Shown here: in pieces, positions 12,301 through 24,300 of the stretch
Layout: each line of letters starts with the position of its first letter
How positions within the stretch are numbered: the stretch's first letter is position 1
NCBI GenBank assembly: GCA_037039925.1
Contig: JAXRKP010000328.1
Span: forward strand, 253,501 to 317,500
DNA: 64,000 bases
Direction: 5' to 3'
From: Doris montereyensis
Taxonomy: Eukaryota; Mollusca; Gastropoda; Nudibranchia; Dorididae
Translations under genes and position numbers: made by a program
The notes under the pieces: generated by a model
Told to the model about the DNA's origin: nothing
Databases searched by the model: none
Seen by the model: the letters and a program-made list of their open reading frames with translations, nothing else

Positions 12301-15300
12301 TTTATGATAATACTTTACAACTTTCACAAACATGTTATTTTCTCAATCTCATTCATGCTCATCCCTTGCAAACTTGCATCCTTCAGACAACCTATGTGAA
12401 ACCACCTCCCACAATCGCAGCCAATCCATTCACAAAATTCACTGTCTTTCTCACCAACTCAGAATATTTCATATTCTTTAGGCGAGATTTTATAGTTGAA
12501 GTCATTTCTGAAAGTGGAAGATTTGTTAATCAGTTTTGTTACTCAAAAATTAAAATATGAACTCTCTTTCTCTCTCTCCAGCACAACGTAGTTTAAAAAC
12601 CCCACAAAAAATAGCCGTAGTCAGCATCGTATTATGCTTTACTACTCAATTTACTCAAATGTGAGTGAGAGTTGGGCGCTGTGCGACTAGTAGACTAGTA
12701 GCACTCCTATAGAAAACTGATCCCCCTTTCGCACAGTCCCATAAACAGCATAATAGCTACAAACACGCGGCATTCCAAGGCATAGTTAAATATAGAAAGT
12801 ATTTTCCAGTCATTCTCAGCAACAAAAACTAAATATAGAATTATTCCCATAATTCCATATCACTAAGTAAAGTTACAGGGCCCACTAGCGAAAAATAAAA
12901 ATGGCGAATGTTCTTACTTATTTCTCGATTCGCGAAGATTTTCTTGTAAAAAAATATAGCAGATAAGGACGTGTCGTCTCAAAAATAGGTAGGAAGCGAA
13001 GGGAAAGGATAACTGTGTATGTGCGATACGTGGTGGCGGGAAACACAGCGTAATTTCGGCAACAAAACTAAATATAGAAACAATCGACGCGTAAAGCACA
13101 AAGTGTGCGAGAGGTGGGCGTATGCGAGCACTGGCGCCTGACTCTAGCAACCTTTCTAATTTTTGGCAAATTCAATCACAAAAAAAATTTGTTTTGCAAA
13201 AGTGTATAGAGATATCGAAAATCGCTACTGGCTGATGTTTTTTTTTGCGCTATAGATGTTATATACCAAATTTGGGGGCAACCGGACAATAAATAAAAAA
13301 GGAGATCGCATATCACTAAGTAACATTTTGAGAAAATGACATTTTTAACAAATTTTTTCGTTATTTTAATGTTTTTTCACATATAAACCTATAAAAGAAT
13401 AATATAATACTTTGAAACATCATACAATCTTCTGAGACTACCAAATACTTCATGTCGACCCTATTTCAACTGCTCCAGATCCCTTATACTCATGTTAGGA
13501 TGGCATTTTTCTTATAACAGGTACGCAGAATGTTTTCCGTAATATTTGTCCGATCTTAGCTAATATTGACAATAATTCATCAAAAGTAGGTTTTTCGGAT
13601 AGAGTACTTTGTGGTAATTATAAGGAGTACCAATTTGTTATACTTAAGATAACGTTTCCGGCTTTTATGGTACACCCGATGTGTTGAAGGTTAGGCCGGT
13701 GTCATTTCCAAACAAATTGTATAAAATGAAAGAATCGATACTGAGCCTTTGGTATGGTATGAATGTCAAGGGAATGAACTGCTCCATCCAGTAGTGCAAT
13801 AAACGAGATTTGCCCCTTTTGTGGTAAAACTGCCTTCCTCAGACCCCCCCCCCCCCCCCACAAGACATTGGTGGCTAAAACTTTATATTTAAAAACTGAC
13901 CTCTCTTGCTAAATGAGGAAAAATGCGCAAAAATGGGTTGAGTCTGGGTCTACTTAAATCTAACAGCTGAAAAAATTTACTGAGTAAGCCGTTGATGAGG
14001 CGTTAGAAGGGAAATCACTTGTAAGATGAAATAAAGTCGTCCTCCGGAGATTTTTTTGTTTTTTCTTGCTTATTTTGATCAAATATCGAAGTAGGTCCTA
14101 TTACCAGAAACATTGACATCATTCAATCTTAACTTAGGCTAAAAGAAATCTCATTCCATCTTTTTAATAAATCCAGTGATCTATGTCGGTTATAAGGCCA
14201 TGTTGAAAACTTTCTTTGGCCTTCAAACCATCTAATTTGCATATTTGATTTAAGATTATTTTCATGTTATTCCCATTAGAATCTGTTTACCTGAAGAGTT
14301 TGTAGTGTGTGGACTTTCAAACCGAAACTTCCCTTAGACGATACTAGCATTGAACTAGTTATAAAGAAATCAATAATTTTCAGTCCTGCCTTCTCTCTTG
14401 TTTATGTTTATCACTGTTTTACTTCTTTTTTTTTTCAGGGAGTGTTTGGAAGAATCTCATGAGCCTTGTAGCTGTGGCAATTGGAATAGCTGGTTTCAGA
14501 AGATATCTGAAATAAGACCTGAGACTTGTACGTTTTTGTTTTCTATGGGTTATTCGTGTGTTTTTCTCTTTATGTCTTCTTTTAAAATGAATAATAAATA
14601 ATGAGAGTACACAGGTATTGATATGATAGATACAGTTGTGTGTGAAGTAAGGATTTTAAGGTTGTTTAATTTCATTTTGATTTTTGCAGACCTGCCAAGA
14701 TTTGGAACCCCATTCCCGACATCCTGATAGGGCCGCAATTTTCCCGATATTTTGTTCTCGAGAGCGAAAAATTATTTTGGTGAAGAAAATTGCGAATTAT
14801 AATTTCTACTAAGCTCTACTTAGTACTAAGCTTATAATCGTACTTGATAGAAATAATCGAAGACAATAAAACCTTTTTGGTTCGATACTAAATATAAATA
14901 GTTTTCATTGATAGTAATCATAGATTACATTCAGTGATTTAGAGTACTCGATATTCGCTTATTAATGCTGTTTGGCTAGAAACTGCTTTCACTTTGCTAG
15001 GTTTAAATTGTAATTTAAATACAGTCTATTATCATTCTTTCACAGTTTCAGTCTCTTTCCTTTGTTTACAAAGCTGACGACTGACACATATTATTTTCTA
15101 TATCTAGTGCGCTTTCTTGATTGTGTCTGTTTTCTTTGAATCTTACCTGGATTATATTTTTGATTAGTTTTACCTTCGTTTTGGATTTATTCAATCCTGA
15201 TTTATTAATTAATTTACTGCTGTTTTTGTAATTTACCGTGTCTAAAATTGGAATACTAGGCTCTACAACTGAGATCTAGATCTAGATAATATAAACGTTT

Positions 15301-18300
15301 TATCTCGAATTTCAAATTTGGCATGGATCGATTTCTGAAAAAAAAAGGCCTTTGGAAATAGAACATTCAGAAGATGTGGAACCTACCTCTAGATCTAGTT
15401 GTAATACTACTAATAGTTCTCAACCAAGCAAGAAACCTAAACCAAGTGTTAAATTTCGGGAGGAATATAGGAAGGAATGGCCATGCATTAAACCTTCTGT
15501 GAAAGGGGAGAGCTTTGCACATTGTGTACCTGGTGGTTTAGATGTTAGCATTGCCAGTGGTGGGGTGGGAAGGATGACATCAGAAAACGTGTGAAAACTG
15601 CAAACCATGCTACTGCAGTTAAGGACAGTCTATCCAGCATGTGAAAACTGCAAACCATGCTACTGCAGTTAAGGACAGTCTATCCAGTAGGAATATCAGT
15701 GGCTTCATGACCAAGAAGGACAGAGATTGCTCTGTGATAAGGGCAGTGGTTTTTTGGACAAAATTTATTTTTGTGAAAAACTTGCCTGTCTCGTTTAGTA
15801 ATCAGTTCGGGACTCTGTTAAGAAGAGTAAGAGAAATGTACCCAGATTCGGAAATCGCTAAGAACTTTGCTTGTGGTCGCACAAAAACAACTGCCATAAG
15901 CATAGGGGGTGCACCGTCCGTTATTGCAAATGTGAACCGATCGACAAAAATATTCATTTTCCCTATTTTGTCCCTGAGAAAGTTGGCAGGTCTATTTTTG
16001 ATGTTTCTATATTATTGCCTACTCTAGTGTTTAAATCTCCTAAAAGCATTAGTTCCTGTTTGTGTTTAAGATTCTCTGCAGCTATTTGTAAATCGTTTTC
16101 GAAGGTATCTTTTTCTTCTTTAGTGGCGTCTTCGTTTGGTCCATAAGCTATTAATAATTTAATTTTTCTTCCTCTTGGTTTAATATTTACCTCTAATAGC
16201 CGTGGGCTTGTAAATTTCCAGCTTTCTAGTAGGTTTTCATGCCTTGCATGTACAAGGAGACCTACTCCTGCTCTAGCTCTATCTTTGACATCTACTCCTG
16301 AGAAGATAAAAATATTATTTGGTTCTACATGTTTTATTCCTTGTCCTTTTTCTTTGTTTCTGTAATAGCCAAAATATTTCTTTTCCATGTTCCAAAAATC
16401 AGCCCGTGTTCGTTTCCATATTCGTCGTTGAAAGGTCAAGCCGGGTATATTGCATTTATTTCTCTGAATCAGTTTGGTTTTGGATAAGCAGAGGATTAGC
16501 CCACTGTACCATAGGTAGATGGTGGGGCTGCCACCTTGAGCCCCCCTACCCGGCATTGTTATTTTCTGTGAGGGTGAATTCCCTTAGCCTTTGGTCGACC
16601 AAGACCCGCCTGTAAGGCAGCAGGAGACTCGTGGAGGGTGGGATCATCTACTCCCCGTACAGGTGCTTACCTGTCAACTGCCCGGGTCTTGATGCTAATA
16701 GAAACAAATTTTTTTTTTTTTTACCACAGTGGATGGGACAGAGCAAGAGACGGAGGTTGCGGCCAATTGCTTGTGGCTAGTCACCAACTCTAAACCGTGT
16801 CCAAACTGCAAGTCGCCCATCCAGAAAAATGAGGGCTGTAACCACATGAAATGTAGCAAGGTGAGGATTGAAATCTATTGGTTGTTAGCAAGGTGAGAAG
16901 AGAAACCTATTGGTTGTTAGCAAGGTGAGAAGAGAAACCTATTGGTTGTTAGCAAGGTGAGAAGAGAAACCTATTGGTTGTTAGCAAGGTGAGAAGAGAA
17001 ACCTATTGGTTGCTAGCAAGGTGAGAAGAGAAACCTATTGGTTGCTAGCAAAATGAGGATTGAAATCTATTGGTTGTTAGCAAGGTGAGAAGAGAAACCT
17101 ATTGGTTGCTAGCAAGATGAGAATTGAAATCTATTGGTTGTTAGCAAGGTGAGAAGAGAAACCTATTGGTTGCTAGCAAGATGAGGATTGAAATCTATTG
17201 GTTGTTAGCAAGGTGAGAAGAGAAACCTATTGGTTGCTAGCAAGGTGAGAAGAGAAACCTATTGGTTGCTAGCAAGATGAGGATTGAAATCTATTGGTTG
17301 TTAGCAAGGTGAGAAGAGAAACTTATCAGTTGCTAGCAAGGTGAGGATTGAAATCTATTGGTTGTGCTAGCAAGGTGAGGATTGAAATCTATTGGTTGCT
17401 AGCAAGGTGAGGATTGAAATCTATTGGTTGGCTAGCAAGGTGAGAATTGAAATCTATCGGTTGCTAGCAAAGTGAGAATTGAAATCTATTGGTTGTGCTA
17501 GCAAGGTGAGGATTGAAATCTATCGGTTGCTAGCAAGGTGAGGATTGAAATCTATTGGTTGGCCTAGCAAGGTGAGAATTGAAATCTATCGGTTGCTAGC
17601 AAAGTGAGGATTGAAATCTATTGGTTGGCCTAGCAAGGTGAGAATTGAAATCTATCGGTTGCTAGCAAGGTGAGGAGAGAATTCTGTTGGTTGCTAGCAA
17701 GGTGAAGAGAGAAATCTATTGGTTGTTAGCAAGGTGAGAAGAGAAATATATTGGTTGCAAGCAAGATGAGGAGAGAAATTTATTGGTTGCTAGATGATAG
17801 ATGAGAAAAATCTATTGGTTACTAGCCAGATGAGGAGAGAAATCTATTGTTTGCTAGCAAGGTGAGGAGAGAAATCTAGTGATTGTTAGTAAGGTGAGAG
17901 AAATTTATTGGTTTCTAGCAAGGTGAGGGAAAAAATCTATTGGTTGTCAGCAAGGTGAGGAAAGAATTGTATTGTTTGATAGCAAGATGAGGAGATAATT
18001 ATATTGGTTGCTGGCAAGATGAGAGAAATTTATTGGTTGTTAGCAAAATGAGGAGAGAAATATATTGGTTGCTAGCAAATTGAGGATAGAAATCTTTTGG
18101 TTGTTAGCAAAGTGAGGAGAGAAATCTATTGGTTGCTAGCAAGATGAGAGAAATATATTGGTGGCTGGCAAGTTGAGAAGAAAAATCTATTGGTTGCTAG
18201 CAAGGTAAGGACAGAAATCTATTGTTTGCTAGCAAAGTGAGGATAGAAATCTATTGTTTGCTAGCAAAGTGAGGATAGAAATCTATTGTTTGCTAGCAAA

Positions 18301-21300
18301 GTGAGGAGAGAAATCTATTGTTTGCTAGCAAAGTGAGGATAGAAATCTATTGTTTGCTAGCAAAGTGAGGAGAGAAATCTATTGTTTGCTAGCAAAGTGA
18401 GGAGAGAAATCTATTGTTTGCTAGCAAAGTGAGGAGAGAAATCTATTGTTTGCTAGCAAAGTGAGGAGAGAAATCTATTGTTTGCTAGCAAAGTGAGGAG
18501 AGAAATCTATTGTTTGCTAGCAAAGTGAGGAGAGAAATCTATTGTTTGCTAGCAAAGTGAGGAGAGAAATCTATTGTTTGCTAGCAAAGTGAGGAGAGAA
18601 ATCTATTGTTTGCTTGTGAATTGCAGAAATAATTATATTCTTTGTAACTGTACATTCCCCTTCTGCTTGAAATACAAATTTATGTGGAATGAGATGTGAG
18701 AAAGCACTCAATGTTGAAAATCTCACTACATTTTAATTTCATTTGCAGATGCTACTGCTAGGTCCTACTGCATTCATTTCACTCTATTACATATCTTTCA
18801 TTTCACTCTATTACATATCTTTCATTTCACTCTATTACATATCTTTCATTTCACTCTATTACATATCTTTCATCTTACTTTTCCCATCTCATTCACCATG
18901 AGATCACCCCATAGGGTGGATAGGTAAATTTCAATGAAATAAATATCCTGCATTGGCATTCTTACCAGAGTAATTTTTGATTGATTATAAAAGGAAACAC
19001 AATGAAAAGAAAAAAGGAAAAAAACCTTTGATATTAAAACTAATCACCATAATAGAAACAGACTATTTAAACATGAAAAAACTCCGAAATCCAGCTGAGA
19101 ACTCTAGGAAATGCTGTGAATGGAAAATCGCAGATAGGCTTAAAACATCCTAATTGATACGACCCATACATTTTTAGTGACATCAACTTGACTTGACTTG
19201 ACTTGACTTGACTTGCACACCCCTTGTGCCCCAGGTGGGGCATAGGTCGCCAATCAAGTTTCTGCACTTCACTCGGTCCTCTGCCATGATCTCTATTTGG
19301 TTCGAGGAAGGACCCAGCTGCCGAGCTGCTTGTAGGGTTGACTATGTCCAACACACAAAACATGACGTGTAATCTTTTGACACTTGTATTAATGAAGCTA
19401 TGAATGTGATATCAGTATTCTCTTTTAGACTTTAATGATTTGAAAATCCATGACTTTGAAGAGTAAAATCTTGATTCCTTGTTCCTTTACTTATTTCACA
19501 AAATGAAGTCCCTGTTTTCTTAAATCTCATTGAAATTATCAAAATCTTTTTTGTCTAGTGCAAGTACGACTTCTGCTGGGTGTGTCTGGAGCAGTGGAAG
19601 TGGCACAACAGCGCCACAGGTGGTTATTTCAAGTGCAATCGTTACGAAGTGGTAAAAAAAGTGGAGGAGCAGAGTGCTCAACTTATGACCGAGGTGCGTG
19701 TGTGTGATGTGCTCAAACATTTTACAGCCAGGTTTTGTCTTGAGATGTTTCACTAGTTGATAATGTTGGTTTGATGGCTTCTAGTAAACAGAACCTTCTC
19801 CGCTACCCCTAACCTGTCTTTCATTTTTCACAAATGAAAGTCGTAAATTTCTTTGTTCTTCTCCTATGGCTGTTTTTATAGATATTAACATCATCATCAT
19901 TCATGAGTTGAAATTGATGGCAAACAATTATGGCTGTTACAAGCTCATGTTACCTTAAATCCATTGAGTAATTTGAATATGACATTTGTTCTATATGACT
20001 AGATATTTCTATTTTGTCTATTAATGTTAGCCCTTGAAAAACAAATAATTTCTGCCATTGTCAGCCATACTATCATTGTTTTTTTAAATGTCCAAATATC
20101 TATTGTAGAAAGAAACATTTATTTTGTTATTCAGAAGAGGCATAAGAATGAGATGTCTTGATATCTTAAGATGAAATTGATGAGTTTAATTTCTAAAAAC
20201 CATATGGTGCTGATTTAAAAAAATGTTCATGTTGTTTTTAATGTGTGGATTGGCACAAACCTTTCTTTTGTATAGGATTTCACATAAAAATATTAAACTC
20301 AATCCGTTATAAGAGATTATATGACAGCAGTAAAGCTAGACATAAAACTGAGGCAGCAATCCATCATATGATTGGAAAGTGCTTGTTTTGTGTTGTTATT
20401 TGTTTGTTATGTATGTTGAACTTCTATACTGTATGTAAATCTATTGTGAATATTTCATAGAGGAAAATGAGTTTTATATATTAATTATTTGACACGCAAA
20501 TTGTTTATCACCTGATGTTTCCTTCTGTAGGCGGAATCGAAAAACAAGAATATGCAAGAGCTGAATCGATTTGTTCACTATTATACAAGATTCAAGAACC
20601 ATGAAAACAGTTTTAAGGTTGGTCTTATGCAAAGAACAAAGAAAACTTTATTTACTGGCTTGTTGACAAAATTACTTTGAGGCGTTGTGGCGAAACCGTA
20701 GAGTTGTGAGTTTGTAATCACAACGACATTGATTCAAAAACCCTTGGCTAGCTCAGGTGTTTTTTTCCTTAATAGTGTACTCTTAGCAAAGGTACTTCAC
20801 TCTGTTATCCTTACTTGACTCAGTTGGGAATGAGTTATCAGCTATAGGTAGAAAAAGATTTGTCAGTGTGCTAGTATAAAACACCTAAAAGGCAGCTTTT
20901 CTGTATGCTCCCCAGGGAGTTGAGAGAAAGACTTTGAATGAAATGACCTGCTGGGTGTTTAAATGATGTACAGTCAGTGAGCCTGCACTTGTGCGGGGAT
21001 ACTGACTATAGTTCCATCTTTATCTTCATCTTATACTATTTTATTACATCAACTCTCACACTTCATGTACACCATTATACTTCACACTGTAAAGTCGACA
21101 GTGAAAGGTCGTCTAGTGGCTGCTGTTTTGATGGGATGAACGTTAACATCAAATTGAGGCCCTGTGGACTCGTTTATGTTAGGGGCCTGTGACAATGGAC
21201 TAGGATAACATGATATTGTACCTTGCTAGTCAATACATGGATAATGTGATATTTGATACTGGTAATTGCAACAACGATCACATTTTACCTTTATTTGATC

Positions 21301-24300
21301 TCAATTAGTGGTGCTATCATTTTCAGCTTTCCTATTGTGACTTTATAGGTGGGTCTTATTTCTTTCCTTTTGTGACTATAGGTGTCTTATTTCTTTCCTT
21401 TGTGTCTATAGGTGAGTCTTATTTTTTCCTTTTGTGACTCTATAGGTGAGTCTTATTCTTATTTCTTTCCTTTTGTGACTTTTGTGGCTCTTATTTCTTT
21501 CCTTTTGTGACTCTATAGGTGGAGTCTTATTTCTTTCCTTTTGTGACTCTATAGGTGAGTCTTATATCTTTCCTTTTGTGACTCTAGTCTTAGGTGAGTC
21601 TTATTTCTTTCCTTTTGTGGCTCTATAGGTGAGTCTTATTTCTTTCCTTTTGTGACTCTATAGGTGAGTCTTATTTCTTTCCTTTTGTGACTCTATAGGT
21701 GAGTCTTATTTCTTTCCTTTCCTTTGTGACTCTATAGGTGAGTCTTATTTCTTTCCTTTTGTGACTCTATAGGTGAGTCTTATTTCTTTCCTTTTGTGGC
21801 TCTACTGGTAGGACTTATTTCTTTCTTTTTTCGGTACTGGTAGGACATTTCTGTCCTTTTTTGGCTCTATAGGTGAGTCTTATTTCTGTCCTTTTTTGGC
21901 TCTATAGGTAGGTACTACTTTTCTTTCACTTATTCACCCATCTTTCATCTTGTTCAAGTGTAAGCAATGGAAAAACAATTGCTTCCACTGGAAAGAACTT
22001 TATGGCCTGAGTAATTTGATACCAAAATCATTTCTGTAGGACAATATTAAACAAAATTACGAATTTTTTAATTTTCGAAAATTTGTTAAATTTTTCAAAT
22101 GAGCCAAAACACTAAATTTAATCTTCTATACCTCGCAAAAACGATCACTCACAAAACTCATACTTCTTAAACTTGAAGTCACGAACACATAAAACAAGTC
22201 CAATTTCTTTCACGACTCCCTGAAAACTACGAGACGGCTTTTTATCGATGTAGAAAAAGAAAAAATGAAAAAAACGGTATGATTTGTCTCTATGCAGTGA
22301 ATGTCTCAAAGTCGAAATTTAATGACACTAGTTGTTTGTAATGCAAAATTAAATTATTTTCTCTGAGTTTCTTAAGTAAGTGGCTTTATTGAGCGTTTAA
22401 AAACTCTAATTGTGTCGGATGAGCTCTTAACTTTGACATCGGCGGGACTATAGGGTATCATTGTAAAGTAAAGCCTATTTTTAGTACAATCTGATTCAAC
22501 CAATCAGAGCCGACTATCATTCATTGAGCTATCGCGTAACGCGAAGAAAGAGAGGGGCGTCTCGTGAGCTGGTTTTTCACCGGCTCGCCACTGGCTTTCA
22601 TGTCTTACCACCCTCATTTACTAGAGTGTGAGAGCACATTGTAAATACACATTCCCTATAACAACACACATGGTTGGAAAGGGCTTGAGTACATCTGTCC
22701 AGTGGTGTAAGCTATATTTCGCTACTAGGTTGTATAGAGGAGAGGGGGCAAGGTGAATAGGACCGAAAATTAACGAAATCTGCAACTCGCGCCATACTGA
22801 ACGGAAAAACGGGGCGTTTTGGAAAAGCTACTTGTAGGTCCTACTGCCTTCCTTTTACTTGTGCACTTATCTTTCATCTGGCTGAATCCTCTTGATTCAC
22901 CTCAAGATCACCGCATATGGTGAATGAGATAAATTTCAATGCAACAAACAAAGCTCTCTCCTCTCTCTCACTTTCTGTCTCTCATTTCAACATTCGATGT
23001 TGGTTGGATGGGAAGTGTCTCTCTCATCATTATTGTGTGCAGTCAATATTGCTGTCCTTGTTTTCCCCTGTTCCAGTTGGAAGAGCCTCTATTGAAATCA
23101 ACGAAAGACAAGATGATGAAATTGGCTGAAGCCGTCACTGATAATGGTAAGTTAGCTTAAGTGTTTCATTGCTTCTACTTTTCTTCATGCTTAATGTTAG
23201 TTTAAATTTGAAGGACTTGATCTGTCTTTAGGATTCGGGTTGGGCGGTTGGTGGGCTCTGCTGATAGATTCTACTTCTTTCCTTTCAATCGTTCACTTGT
23301 TCACTTTCACTTCTCTTTCTTCGTGCTCTTTCCTCTTTTTAATTCACCTTGAGATCACTGCACATGGTGGATGTGGGGATAAGTCAAAGAAAGAAACGAA
23401 TCAGGTTCCAGAAAAGAAAAAGTGAAAATAAACAAACAAAGCCCAAAGCAATTGATAGACATTACAGTTTTAATCAAACTTAGATTATAGATGAATTAAC
23501 TTTTTCTGTTTTGACGTGAGGTGCAATTATCATGTTTTGCTTTTTGAGTAATTTCTGATCAGTAAAAATCTAAATGTTTTTGTTTGTTAATCAGCCACTG
23601 CCCATGCTGAAACCAAGTTTGTGGAAGACGCAGTTCAGCAACTCCTAAAGGCACGCAGGGTGCTCAAGTGCTCCTATGTATACGGCTTCTACTTGGAGGG
23701 ACCAGGCTACAAAAAGATTGTTTTTGAATTTATGCAGGTGCCATTGATTTTGTGGGAAGACATGCAGGGTTTGATAGGCTACAAAAAGATTGTTTTTGAA
23801 TTTATGCAGGTGCCATTGATTTTGTGGGAAGACATGGAGGGTTTGATAGGCTACAAAAAGATTGTTTTTAAATTTATGCAGGTGCCATTGATTTATGGGA
23901 CGACATGAAGGGTTTGATTTTCTGGGAAGGGGCAGAAGATTGGGAAAAAGAGGAGAATATTGGGAAAAGAGGGAGAATCTGATTTTCTGGGGACAGGGGA
24001 GGGTCTTATGCTCTTGGACAAGGAGGGCATGATTTTCTGGGAAGAGATTGTTGGTCTGATCACCAGGGAAGTGACAGAGATTTGCTTTTCTGAGAAGAGA
24101 CAAAGGTTCTAATTTTCTGGGAAATGATGAAAAGACTGGTTTTCTAGGAAATGAGACAGAGTCTTATTTTATGGAAAGACGTAGAAGGTCTGATTTTTCT
24201 GGGAAGAGCGAGAGGGTTGGAAGAGACGCTTCTTCTTTTTATCAGCTGGTCACTAAAACCATGTTTAATTTAAATCATGTGATTTTTTTTACAAGAGTGA

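Larger units (their letters stand above)
14687..15993 (+). mobile_element. hAT-like DNA transposon, internally deleted
   Basis: The left end is CAGACCTGCCAAGATTT and the right end in reverse complement is AGACCTGCCAACTTT. ATTTTTG flanks both ends (14680-14686 and 15994-16000), a 7-of-8-bp target duplication as expected for hAT. It carries a broken BED-zinc-finger/hAT-type reading frame (15323-15960) but little of a transposase. It sits in intron 4 and its right end touches the truncated end of LINE copy C. Confidence 0.72.

Noticed and set aside
15641..16146. Host gene in intron 4
   Set aside because: The reading frames are a broken hAT-derived fragment on one side and the antisense of LINE copy C on the other.
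16861..18613. CRISPR-like regular repeats
   Set aside because: Units are contiguous direct repeats with no unique spacers, in a eukaryotic intron.
22020..22825. Possible DNA transposon in intron 7
   Set aside because: Composition changes near 22500, but I could not find matching terminal repeats or a target duplication.
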